Program-made: the position numbers and the translations under genes
Shown: piece by piece, positions 11,787 to 19,513 of the stretch
Position numbering within the stretch: position 1 is the stretch's first letter
Layout of the letters: each line of letters begins with the position of its first letter
Assembly (NCBI RefSeq): GCF_000241955.1
Contig: NC_016818.1
Coordinates: forward strand, 620,001-684,000
Direction of reading: 5' to 3'
DNA from: Rahnella aquatilis CIP 78.65 = ATCC 33071
GTDB lineage: Bacteria; Pseudomonadota; Gammaproteobacteria; Enterobacterales; Enterobacteriaceae
Length of the DNA: 64,000 bases
The notes under the pieces: model-generated
Database searches by the model: none
The model's input: only the letters and a program-made list of their open reading frames with translations
What the model was told of the DNA's origin: nothing

Positions 11787-11859
11787 AATTGAATGCTCGT
11801 GATAAAGACTGAACAGGAACGAGATAGGGCAGGAAAGTAGGGTTGTGTGGCAGTTTCAT
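11779..11859 (-). CDS. 26-residue leader ORF upstream of sfsB-like gene
   Basis: A short ORF starts at ATG 11859 with an ideal AAGGAG nine bases upstream and ends in TAG at 11779. The peptide begins MKLPHNPTFLPYLVPVQS and has no recognised domain. Its last codons overlap the ATG of the SfsB-like gene (ATGACTAG). The strong ribosome-binding site and overlap argue that it is translated and couples the downstream gene, as small ORFs do after P1 c4 and P4 immunity leaders. The product itself may matter less than its translation. Confidence 0.55.
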   Translation of the reverse strand: MKLPHNPTFLPYLVPVQSLSRAFNYD

Positions 11860-11892
11860 TGATACATCTCCTTGTAGTCGTGACGACTATCA

Positions 11893-12102
11893 CCGGAGGT
11901 GCAAATCTCATGGTGATAGCTCAGACAGGGTTTGCACTACCGGCCTACAAGGACACCGGCCTGACCGAAGTCAGCCCTGCCTGAGCCACCATTGATATTG
12001 TGAGTACAGTATTTATACTGCGCAAACAATAGGTGTGCACAAGCATTGACACTCAATGCATATCATCAAGTGCGCCCTTATAGTTTCCGGGGTGCAAATC
12101 CC
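11893..12102 (-). ncRNA. P4/C4-type immunity-like antisense RNA leader
   Basis: On the minus strand three related elements precede the leader ORF. They are GATTTGCACCCCGG (within 12087-12102), the roughly complementary CCGGTAGTGCAAACC (11929-11943), and GAGATTTGCACCTCCGG (11893-11909), the last just upstream of the AAGGAG site. This is the seqA-seqB-seqC layout of satellite phage P4 CI RNA and of P1 C4 RNA, where a processed RNA pairs with its own leader and stops expression. Between seqA and seqB is a CTGAC-TTCG-GTCAG hairpin with a stable UUCG loop (about 11960-11976). Family membership is inferred from layout. Confidence 0.55.
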
Positions 12103-12230
12103 GGCCACGGATTTTTCCACAGCGGCGCGACTATAGCGTAAATAGGCGTCTTAAACCAACCGGTTAAGTGGCGTATTGGGGGTTGCTTTCCAGAGAAATT
12201 TTAGTTGTTGCAGGGAGTTGCAGTGTATCT

Positions 12231-12263
12231 CTCTCCCTTTCGCAGGGGAGGGAGCCGCCCGAG
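12231..12263. repeat. second copy of the GC-rich repeat end
   Basis: TTCGCAGGGGAGGGAGCCGC and the next eight bases repeat in direct orientation the end of the 11304-11527 element. The two copies bracket about 700 bp containing the SfsB-like gene, its leader ORF and the immunity-like RNA. The copy lies just upstream of the AraC-type gene. Confidence 0.8.
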
Positions 12264-12350
12264 CCTGGTCATCCCGAAACCCGTTTGTCTTCATTTCTTT
12301 TTCCTCCGCCTATTTGTTACCCTGTTGTTAATTCATTCAGCGGGGGATGT

Positions 12351-13190
12351 ATGGCGTCTGCAAACTGGGTCGACTTATCGAAAGATAAAGACAGCGGGAT
12401 CGAAACGATCCACGCCCATTTCGAAGGCCATGCGTACGATCCTCACTGGCATGACAGCTATCTGGTCGGCGTTACCCAGTACGGTTTGCAGCAGTTCAGC
12501 TGTCGCCGCCAGAAACATCAGAGCCTGCCGGGTAAAGTTTTTATGCTCGAACCGGGCGAAATTCATGACGGCGATGCCGTGCAGCCCGGCGGTTTCACCT
12601 ATCACATGTTATATCTCGATCCGCAATGGCTGAGCCGTGAACTGGCGGCGCGGCGTGATTCGCTCTCTTCTGCTGGTGATCCGAGTTTTGAAAATACCTT
12701 AGCGCAGGATCCGCAACTGGCGCAGGCGACCTCGCGGGCGTTTCAGGCGCTGCATGGCAGGGATCTGCGCATTGTGCGCCAGACTGCGCTTGATAGCCTG
12801 CTCGGTGCGCTGGGCGGCCATCTCACCTGGCAACCGCCGCGAATTCAGGGCGAAGCGCCGTGGTCACGGTTGGCGCATCAGGCGCGGGAATATCTGCATG
12901 CCCATCTGCATGAAGATGTCGGCCTCGAACAACTGGCGGCGGCAACCGGTGAAAGCCGTTTTGTGGTCAGCCGTGCGTTTAAAGCTGAATTCGGATTGCC
13001 GCCGCATGCCTATCTTATTCAGCTGAAACTGACCCGCGCCCGTGAAGGACTGGCGCTCGGGCGTACACCGGCAGCGGTGGCCGCCGATTTAGGGTTTGCC
13101 GATCAGAGCCATCTCGGGCGCTGGTTCCGCCGTGCATATCAGCTCACGCCAGCGCATTACCGGCGTCTGTGCACAAATCTTCCAGATTGA
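12351..13190 (+). CDS. AraC-family transcriptional regulator
   Basis: A 279-residue regulator. The N-terminal cupin-like ligand domain contains PHWHDSYLVGV (about residues 31-41) and a PGE loop (EPGEIHDG). The C-terminal AraC DNA-binding domain (about 180-275) has two HTH motifs, around LEQLAAATGESRFVVSRAFK and the AADLGFADQSHLGRWFRR signature. ATG 12351 has GGGGGA upstream; an in-frame extension to 12168 would run through a repeat and is unlikely. A DUF2000 protein follows 51 bases later on the same strand. In this family the ligand often relates to the neighbour, but the ligand here is unknown. Confidence 0.88.
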   Translation: MASANWVDLSKDKDSGIETIHAHFEGHAYDPHWHDSYLVGVTQYGLQQFSCRRQKHQSLPGKVFMLEPGEIHDGDAVQPGGFTYHMLYLDPQWLSRELAARRDSLSSAGDPSFENTLAQDPQLAQATSRAFQALHGRDLRIVRQTALDSLLGALGGHLTWQPPRIQGEAPWSRLAHQAREYLHAHLHEDVGLEQLAAATGESRFVVSRAFKAEFGLPPHAYLIQLKLTRAREGLALGRTPAAVAADLGFADQSHLGRWFRRAYQLTPAHYRRLCTNLPD

Positions 13191-13241
13191 GAAAAAGTGA
13201 CAGGTTAAGCTCTGATTTCAACTGAACCGGAGCCTGTCATC

Positions 13242-13679
13242 ATGAATACCACCGCAACAACTCTGCCCTCGTCCCCTGAACGCTGCGTGATTGTCATCAA
13301 TCAGCAACTTGCCGCAGGACATGCCGCCAATGCCGCCGCGGTCCTGGCGCTGACGCTCGGACAACGCCATCCGGCGCTGGTGGGCGCACCGCTGATTGAT
13401 GCCGATAACCGCGAACATCCGGGGCTGATCCCGATTGGTATCAGCGTGTTAGTCGCTGATGCTCAACAACTCACACAACTTCATCAGCATCTGCTAAATG
13501 ACGATGAAATGGACGGCATTATTTTCCCGGTCGAAGGACAGCAAACCACCGATTACGCCGCCTTTCGCGAAGCGGTATCGGTTGTGCCGACCAACAACCT
13601 GCAACTGCTCGGCATCGCGCTGGCGGGGAATAAAAAAGTGGTGCGTAAGCTGACCGGCAAACTGGGATTACTGGGCTGA
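13242..13679 (+). CDS. DUF2000 domain protein
   Basis: A 145-residue protein matching the DUF2000 pattern. CVIVINQQLAAGHAANAAAVLALTLGQRHP at the N terminus resembles the peptidyl-tRNA hydrolase II-like fold, with further family segments VLVADAQQLTQL and LLGIALAGNKKVVRKLTGKLGLLG at the C terminus. No signal or membrane segment is present, so it is cytoplasmic. GGAG lies about nine bases before ATG. It follows the AraC-family gene closely and is probably co-transcribed with, or controlled by, it. No reaction can be assigned from sequence. Confidence 0.8.
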   Translation: MNTTATTLPSSPERCVIVINQQLAAGHAANAAAVLALTLGQRHPALVGAPLIDADNREHPGLIPIGISVLVADAQQLTQLHQHLLNDDEMDGIIFPVEGQQTTDYAAFREAVSVVPTNNLQLLGIALAGNKKVVRKLTGKLGLLG

Positions 13680-13714
13680 TGCCTGTCATTTAAGCGTCAC
13701 ATTTCTTCTCTATT

Positions 13715-13742
13715 CTCCTGATATTCAAACTAATATCAGGAG
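13715..13742 (+). promoter_or_regulatory. hairpin sequestering the acid phosphatase Shine-Dalgarno
   Basis: CTCCTGATATT (13715-13725) and AATATCAGGAG (13732-13742) form a perfect 11-pair stem with a CAAACT loop. The 3' arm contains the AGGAG ribosome-binding site of the phosphatase gene, which starts at 13750. If transcribed, the structure would block initiation until it is opened by temperature, a ligand or ribosome approach. It could alternatively be a DNA operator. No T-run follows, so it is not a terminator. Confidence 0.65.
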
Positions 13743-13749
13743 TTTCACC

Positions 13750-14448
13750 GTGCGTAAGTCCCTCGTCGCTCTGCTGCTTTTCACTCTGGGTTCCACCTTT
13801 GCTGTTCAGGCTACTGAAGAAGCCAAACCCTTTATCACCAGTCAGGAACTGGATCTGACCCAATATCTGCCAGCGCCACCGGCGGATGATTCGGCGCAGA
13901 CCCAAGCGGAGCTGAAAGAATTGCTCCAAATTCAGGCCACCCGCACGCCGGAGCAGGAAAAAGCGGCGATTGCTGATGCGCAAGAAAACGTCTGGCGTTT
14001 TGCCGATGTGATGGGGCCGGGCTTTGATGCCGAGAAACTGCCGAAAACCGCCGCGCTGTTTGAGCGTATTGTGGCGACAGAAGACGTGGTGGACGATCAC
14101 GCCAAGAAAGCGTTTAACCGTCCGCGTCCTTATATGCTGGATGAACAAATTCATCCGCTGCTGAAAAAGTCTAAATCCGGTTCATGGCCTTCCGGTCATT
14201 CCACCATCGGTTATCTGATGGCGACGGTGCTGGGCGAAATGGTGCCGGAAAAACGCAATGCGCTGTTTGCCCGTGCATCCGGTTATGCCGAAAACCGTCT
14301 GGTGGCTGGTTTCCATTACCGTTCTGATACCGTCATGAGCCGCACCGGTGCCGCGCTGATTGCTCAGAAAATGGAAGAACAGCCAGATTTCAAAACCGAA
14401 TTCGACGCGGCGAAAGCGGAACTTCGCGCCCAATCTGGCCTGAAATAA
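13750..14448 (+). CDS. class A non-specific acid phosphatase (PhoN-like)
   Basis: A periplasmic PAP2-superfamily phosphatase of 232 residues, near the usual 240-250. It has a signal peptide (RKSLVALLLFTLGSTFAVQA) and the three active-site motifs: K119-x6-R126-P127, PSGH (147-150), and R183-x5-H189-x3-D193. H150 and H189 are the expected general acid/base and nucleophile positions. The usual serine before R183 is replaced by asparagine. Start is GTG 13750 after AGGAG, which lies inside a hairpin. Substrate is probably broad (phosphomonoesters). It stands alone between the DUF2000 gene and ogt. Confidence 0.87.
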   Translation: MRKSLVALLLFTLGSTFAVQATEEAKPFITSQELDLTQYLPAPPADDSAQTQAELKELLQIQATRTPEQEKAAIADAQENVWRFADVMGPGFDAEKLPKTAALFERIVATEDVVDDHAKKAFNRPRPYMLDEQIHPLLKKSKSGSWPSGHSTIGYLMATVLGEMVPEKRNALFARASGYAENRLVAGFHYRSDTVMSRTGAALIAQKMEEQPDFKTEFDAAKAELRAQSGLK

Positions 14449-14511
14449 TTTTCGTCAGTTTCTGCCTTTCCGGTAAAGTATGGAACGTAAAACTTGCAGA
14501 GGAAGGGACTG

Positions 14512-14997
14512 ATGGAATACAGATTCAAGCGGATGGCATCACCGGTCGGGTTACTCACACTGGCGGCGAAAGGCGACAAGCTGACCGCCATTTTGTGGGA
14601 ATGTGAAATCGACGGGCGCGTGCCTTTGGGTGAAATGCTGGAAGACCCGGCGTTTCCGATTTTGCTGAAAACCGAACAACAGCTGAACGAGTATTTCGCG
14701 GGTAAACGCACGTGCTTTGAGCTGGACCTTGATTTCACCGGCACCGCATTCCAGAAGGAAGTCTGGGCGGCGTTGCTGGAAATTCCGTTTGGTGAGACGC
14801 GCAGCTACGGCGACATCGCCCGCCGCATCGGCCGCCCGAAAGCGGTTCGCGCCGTGGGCGCTGCCAATGGTCGTAATCCGATTTCTATCGTAGCACCCTG
14901 TCACCGGGTGATCGGTTCTTCCGGCAAATTAACCGGCTTTGCCGGCGGACTGGAGAACAAGTTGTTATTACTGAGGCTGGAAGGCCGTAAATCGTAA
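14512..14997 (+). CDS. ogt: methylated-DNA-protein-cysteine methyltransferase (Ogt type)
   Basis: Suicide repair protein that moves a methyl group from O6-alkylguanine (and O4-alkylthymine) in DNA to its own cysteine. The 161 residues contain the acceptor motif PCHRVIG with Cys130, the asparagine hinge (GAANGRNPI) and the helix-turn-helix segment around SYGDIARRIGRPKAVRAVG. Length fits Ogt rather than the longer Ada. ATG 14512 follows GAGGAAGGG. It is monocistronic between the phosphatase and gdhA. Confidence 0.92.
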   Translation: MEYRFKRMASPVGLLTLAAKGDKLTAILWECEIDGRVPLGEMLEDPAFPILLKTEQQLNEYFAGKRTCFELDLDFTGTAFQKEVWAALLEIPFGETRSYGDIARRIGRPKAVRAVGAANGRNPISIVAPCHRVIGSSGKLTGFAGGLENKLLLLRLEGRKS

Positions 14998-15110
14998 GGT
15001 TTTTTATGGGGGAATAAATTGCTTGATGTCCGGTTGTCAGTCGATGCATAGTCAAAAAATAAGCAGTAAATAAAAAAGACAACATCACTTACAGACGGAG
15101 TTTTACCTTA

Positions 15111-16454
15111 ATGGATCAGATTCAATCCCTCGAACAGTTCTTATCCTCAGTTCAGCAACGCGACCCGCATCAGGTCGAATTCTCCCAGGCCGTACGTGAA
15201 GTCATGACCACGCTATGGCCTTTCCTCGAACAACATCCGCAATACCGCCGTTCCGCATTGCTGGAGCGTCTGGTTGAGCCGGAACGTGTCATTCAGTTTC
15301 GTATCGCGTGGGTGGATGACACAAATCAGGTGCAGGTTAACCGTGGCTGGCGAGTACAGTTCAGTTCAGCCATCGGCCCCTATAAAGGCGGGATGCGCTT
15401 CCACCCGTCGGTCAATTTATCGATTCTCAAATTCCTTGGCTTCGAACAAACTTTCAAAAATGCGCTGACCACATTGCCGATGGGCGGCGGCAAGGGCGGC
15501 AGCGATTTCAACCCGAAAGGCAAAAGCGAAGGCGAGATCATGCGTTTCTGTCAGGCACTGATGCTGGAACTTTACCGTCATCTCGGGCCGGATACTGATG
15601 TGCCTGCGGGTGATATCGGCGTTGGCGGGCGTGAAGTCGGGTATATGGCGGGGATGATGAAAAAGCTCTCCAACAATACCGCCAGTGTGTTCACCGGCAA
15701 AGGGTTGTCGTTCGGCGGCAGTCTGATCCGCCCGGAAGCCACCGGTTATGGCCTGATCTATTTCACTGAATCGATGCTTAAACGTCATGGCCTGGATTTT
15801 GAAGGCATGCGTGTGGCGGTGTCCGGTTCCGGCAACGTCGCGCAATATGCCATTGAAAAAGCCATGTCACTGGGTGCGCGCGTGATCACCGCATCCGATT
15901 CCAGCGGCACCGTGGTTGACGAAGCCGGTTTTACGACAGAAAAACTGGCGCTGCTGACGGAAATCAAAGCCAGCCGCGACGGCCGCGTGGCCGATTACGC
16001 GCAAAAACTCGGGCTGACGTATCTTGAAGGCCAGCAACCGTGGAATGTGCCAGTGGATATCGCGCTGCCTTGCGCCACGCAAAATGAGCTGGATGCGTCA
16101 GCGGCGCGTGTGCTGATCGCCAACGGCGTGAAAGCGGTAGCCGAAGGCGCGAATATGCCGACAACGATTGAAGCGACTGATCTGTTCACCGATGCAGGCG
16201 TGTTGTTCGCGCCGGGCAAAGCGGCGAATGCGGGTGGCGTGGCGACATCAGGGCTGGAGATGGCGCAGAACGCCGCGCGTCTGAGCTGGAAAGCCGACGA
16301 AGTCGATGCGCGTTTGCGTCACATCATGCTGGATATTCACCAGTCGTGCGTCGAGTACGGCGGCGAAAGCCAGCAGACGCAGTATGTGCGCGGGGCGAAT
16401 ATTGCGGGTTTTGTGAAAGTGGCCGATGCCATGCTGGCGCAGGGCGTGCTGTAA
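15111..16454 (+). CDS. gdhA: NADP-specific glutamate dehydrogenase
   Basis: Makes L-glutamate from 2-oxoglutarate, ammonium and NADPH in the cytoplasm, the low-affinity ammonium assimilation route. At 447 residues it equals the E. coli length. The catalytic lysine region TTLPMGGGKGGSDFNPKGKS (about 120-140) is intact, as are DIGVGGREVGYMAG and the Rossmann motif VSGSGNVAQYA (about 235-245). A GGAG lies upstream of ATG 15111. A terminator follows the gene, and it converges with the polysaccharide operon. Confidence 0.97.
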   Translation: MDQIQSLEQFLSSVQQRDPHQVEFSQAVREVMTTLWPFLEQHPQYRRSALLERLVEPERVIQFRIAWVDDTNQVQVNRGWRVQFSSAIGPYKGGMRFHPSVNLSILKFLGFEQTFKNALTTLPMGGGKGGSDFNPKGKSEGEIMRFCQALMLELYRHLGPDTDVPAGDIGVGGREVGYMAGMMKKLSNNTASVFTGKGLSFGGSLIRPEATGYGLIYFTESMLKRHGLDFEGMRVAVSGSGNVAQYAIEKAMSLGARVITASDSSGTVVDEAGFTTEKLALLTEIKASRDGRVADYAQKLGLTYLEGQQPWNVPVDIALPCATQNELDASAARVLIANGVKAVAEGANMPTTIEATDLFTDAGVLFAPGKAANAGGVATSGLEMAQNAARLSWKADEVDARLRHIMLDIHQSCVEYGGESQQTQYVRGANIAGFVKVADAMLAQGVL

Positions 16455-16481
16455 GCCCGAATTGAGGTTTCAGAAACAACA

Positions 16482-16538
16482 AAGCCACCTGATAAACCGT
16501 CCAACTTTAAGGGGGCAGTTCGTACAGGTGGCTTTTTT
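16482..16538. terminator. bidirectional terminator between gdhA and the polysaccharide operon
   Basis: AAGCCACCTG (16482-16491) pairs perfectly with CAGGTGGCTT (16525-16534), followed by T residues on the plus strand for gdhA. On the minus strand the inverse also ends in TTTGTTGTTT, so it could stop the polysaccharide operon 28 bases after its last gene. The loop of 33 nt is long. Confidence 0.7.
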
Positions 16539-16565
16539 ATGCGAGCTATAATGCAGACAGAGACG

Positions 16566-18500
16566 TTAAGCAGACTCATGTTGTTCTGCGAAGGTACTTG
16601 CCGCCCAGACAAGGTCACAGATTTCATCTTTAGGAATAAACAGCAAAGGAAGTTCCATCAGCAATTCTCGAATTTTTTCATGCTGAAAGAGATGACAGGC
16701 CTCATCAAGCTCACGTAATTTGCCTTCAAGCAATGGCCATGGCATATCCAGTTCCATGGCTTTAAGAATGCGCGGATGCGGAGTGTCACTGACATTTCCT
16801 CCGATCAACAATTCTTCATAGAGCTTTTCACCAGGACGCAGACCTGTCACTTTTATTTCAATATCCCCATCAGGGTGCTCGCTGTCTTTCACTGTGAGAC
16901 CGCTCAAACGAATCATTCGTTTGGCAAGATCCATGATTTTCACCGGGTTCCCCATATCCAGTACAAAGACATCTCCGCCTTCTCCCATAGCCCCTGCCTG
17001 AATTACTAACTGTGCTGCTTCGGGAATGGTCATGAAATAGCGAATAATATCCTCATGGGTAACGGTTACCGGTCCCCCACGGCTAATTTGTTCCCTGAAT
17101 AACGGGACGACAGAACCGGAGGATCCTAATACGTTTCCGAAGCGGACCATACAAAATTTGGTGTGATGGTTTTCCTTTGCTAGCGCCTGTAATACTAATT
17201 CTGCCAGTCGCTTGGAGGCACCCATGGTGTTTGTCGGACGCACAGATTTATCTGTAGAAATCAATACAAAATTATTTACGCCAGCCTCAAGTGCCGCTTG
17301 TGCGCAATACCATGTGCCAAATACATTGTTTCTTATACCTTCGACAACATTGTATTCAACAAGAGGGACATGCTTATAAGCTGCAGCATGGTAAACAGTG
17401 TCAACGGCAAACCGTTTCATGACAGTGACCAGCCTGCGTTTACGTTGTACAGAACCCAGAAGGGGAATGACCTCTACTTCACTATCAAGTTCAGTCAATG
17501 CTGCATGGATGGTATATAGGCCATACTCAGAAAGTTCAAAAAGCACCAGTCGGGAAGGGCGACAGGCAATGATCTGGCGACATAATTCGGAGCCAATGGA
17601 ACCCCCGGCCCCTGTAACCATAACGCATTTTCCATGAATATTGGCATTCATCAGTTCATCAAAAGGCTCTACGGGAACACGTCCAAGGAGATCCTCAATG
17701 GAGACGTACCTCAATTCACTGATGGTGGCTACGCCATTGACGAGATCAGACATTCCAGGTATTGAGAGAATTTCACAGGGATATGTCTCCAGAGACTGTA
17801 AAACATTCTGGCGTCTCGAACGGGAAATACTGGGCATTGCTAGTAAAATTTTCTCAGCATGATGGCGAGTCAGCAAAGCAGGAATTTGTGAAGGGGGGTG
17901 GACTGAAGCCCCCTGAAGTTGGTAGCCATGCGTTGCCGTGTCATCATCAACAAAGGCGACAGGATAAAATTCATTCCCCTGAAGTAACGCCATTTGTAAC
18001 TGGCGGCCTGCTGCACCTGCGCCGTAGATAATCACAGGTGTCCGTACCACTCTGGTAATGTTCAGCAGGGCACGGAAAAAAAGACGAACGCCACCCACAA
18101 ACAACACCATAAAGGCGAAATAGATAATAGTTACCGTTCGGGGAAGAAAGACACTGAAATAGAAGGAACTCATTACGAGAAATAGCGTTGATGCCCCAGT
18201 GCCCAACGCAATGGTCCAGAGTACGCGAAAACTGACGAAGCGTAACACCGCCCGATAGAGCCCAAGCCGCGCAAAAACAAACACGCTAAACACGCTTAAA
18301 GCCAACAGTAACACCCAGTGCTTAATACTGGTAATGGGGAATGCATCATCTAACCTGACCCAGTAGCCGCCCCAGAAGGCCAGTGAGATCATCAGAATGT
18401 CAGCGATTACCGAAATAAAGCGCTTACCGAAACGGGACATCGAGCCGAGGAGTTCTAACAGATGAAAACACATAAGCGCGGGCACTGATTTTTTGTTCAT
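16566..18500 (-). CDS. wbpM: WbpM/CapD-like UDP-GlcNAc 4,6-dehydratase (membrane form)
   Basis: Removes water from UDP-GlcNAc to give the 4-keto-6-deoxy sugar for UDP-QuiNAc or UDP-FucNAc. The 644-residue long form has four N-terminal membrane segments (about residues 25-145), a first nucleotide-binding motif IIYGAGAAGRQL, and a second Rossmann motif VTGAGGSIGSEL. The active site reads STDKSVRPTNTMGASK, with methionine in place of the usual tyrosine (MxxxK), a hallmark of WbpM. ATG 18500 overlaps the stop of the upstream wbpL-like gene (ATGA). It is the last gene of the operon and forms the wbpV-wbpL-wbpM trio seen in Pseudomonas aeruginosa O-antigen loci. Confidence 0.9.
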   Translation of the reverse strand: MNKKSVPALMCFHLLELLGSMSRFGKRFISVIADILMISLAFWGGYWVRLDDAFPITSIKHWVLLLALSVFSVFVFARLGLYRAVLRFVSFRVLWTIALGTGASTLFLVMSSFYFSVFLPRTVTIIYFAFMVLFVGGVRLFFRALLNITRVVRTPVIIYGAGAAGRQLQMALLQGNEFYPVAFVDDDTATHGYQLQGASVHPPSQIPALLTRHHAEKILLAMPSISRSRRQNVLQSLETYPCEILSIPGMSDLVNGVATISELRYVSIEDLLGRVPVEPFDELMNANIHGKCVMVTGAGGSIGSELCRQIIACRPSRLVLFELSEYGLYTIHAALTELDSEVEVIPLLGSVQRKRRLVTVMKRFAVDTVYHAAAYKHVPLVEYNVVEGIRNNVFGTWYCAQAALEAGVNNFVLISTDKSVRPTNTMGASKRLAELVLQALAKENHHTKFCMVRFGNVLGSSGSVVPLFREQISRGGPVTVTHEDIIRYFMTIPEAAQLVIQAGAMGEGGDVFVLDMGNPVKIMDLAKRMIRLSGLTVKDSEHPDGDIEIKVTGLRPGEKLYEELLIGGNVSDTPHPRILKAMELDMPWPLLEGKLRELDEACHLFQHEKIRELLMELPLLFIPKDEICDLVWAASTFAEQHESA

Positions 18501-19504
18501 CACTTTCTTCCTGCGTTCAATCGTTTCGCCAGAACACATAAAGGTGCATATGCTATCACTACAGCTACGAGACCATAGCATCTGCCAGAGAATACTAACC
18601 ACGCGATAGGCATGAGCCATACTATAGTGATACAAGCACTGCTGGCCGTGACGGCACTATGCCCCCATCGTTGAGCCGCGTGTTGAAAAGCATGGGATCT
18701 GTGTGCTTCACTCAGCCGATCACCCTGCCGCCATCTCGTCAGCAAAGTCCAGCTTGCATCGACAACAAAAATACCCAGCAATATCAGCCATGCCCATAAC
18801 CGCTCCGGATCCTTTAATGCATCTATCAGCATCAGCGCGCCAAGAGCCAGCCCCAGAAAACCACTGCAACCATCGCCCATAAAAATCTTAGCAGGAGGCC
18901 GGTTCCAGTAGAAAAATCCTGAGCAAGTTGCTGCTAATAGTAAGGCGATATAGGTGACTGCGTCGGTGTCTCCTTCTGTCCAGTGTAGCGCTGCGATGCC
19001 AAGGCAAACTGTGATCGCCTCTCCTGAGGCCAGACCATCGATGCCATCCATAAAGTTGTATAAATTGATAAGCCATACCAGTCCAAATGCAAATATTCCC
19101 CAGAGCCACCAGTCAGGAGTGATTATCCATTTCGCCAGTGATAAGGCCGGAATGTGGCCTATACCGAACAGGATCAGAGCGGCTGCGAAGAACTGGACGA
19201 TAAGACGGAATTTGGGGGACAGCGAATGGTGATCATCGATAAAGCCAATGGCGGCAATCAGCAGAAGCGGCAGCATTATCCACAGCCACAGGGATGAAAA
19301 GATAGGGTTGGTTCCGACAAACAACAGTAAAACAAGTGAAAAGGATATCACTATAGCCATACCGCCGCCGCGGGGCGTCGGGACGTTATGTGAACTGCGG
19401 GCATTGGGAATATCCATCACCTGATGGCGAATCGCATATCGACGAAACACAGCAGTTAATAACCAGGAGATCAACACACTCATCAACAAAATAGAAAGGA
19501 ACAT
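18500..19504 (-). CDS. wbpL: WbpL/WecA-family undecaprenyl-phosphate sugar-1-phosphate transferase
   Basis: Polyprenyl-phosphate N-acetylhexosamine-1-phosphate transferase of 334 residues that primes glycan synthesis at the inner-membrane face. Nine to eleven hydrophobic segments are present, with the cytoplasmic catalytic loops FIDDHHSLSPKFRL, NLYNFMDGIDGLASGEA (about 147-163) and FMGDGCSGFLG (about 208-218), and the HRSHAFQHAAQRWGHS loop 5 histidines. Next to wbpV- and wbpM-like genes, the donor is probably UDP-QuiNAc or UDP-FucNAc, although GlcNAc is possible. It lies nine bases after wbpV. Confidence 0.9.
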   Translation of the reverse strand: MFLSILLMSVLISWLLTAVFRRYAIRHQVMDIPNARSSHNVPTPRGGGMAIVISFSLVLLLFVGTNPIFSSLWLWIMLPLLLIAAIGFIDDHHSLSPKFRLIVQFFAAALILFGIGHIPALSLAKWIITPDWWLWGIFAFGLVWLINLYNFMDGIDGLASGEAITVCLGIAALHWTEGDTDAVTYIALLLAATCSGFFYWNRPPAKIFMGDGCSGFLGLALGALMLIDALKDPERLWAWLILLGIFVVDASWTLLTRWRQGDRLSEAHRSHAFQHAAQRWGHSAVTASSACITIVWLMPIAWLVFSGRCYGLVAVVIAYAPLCVLAKRLNAGRK

Positions 19505-19513
19505 ACGGCAGCA

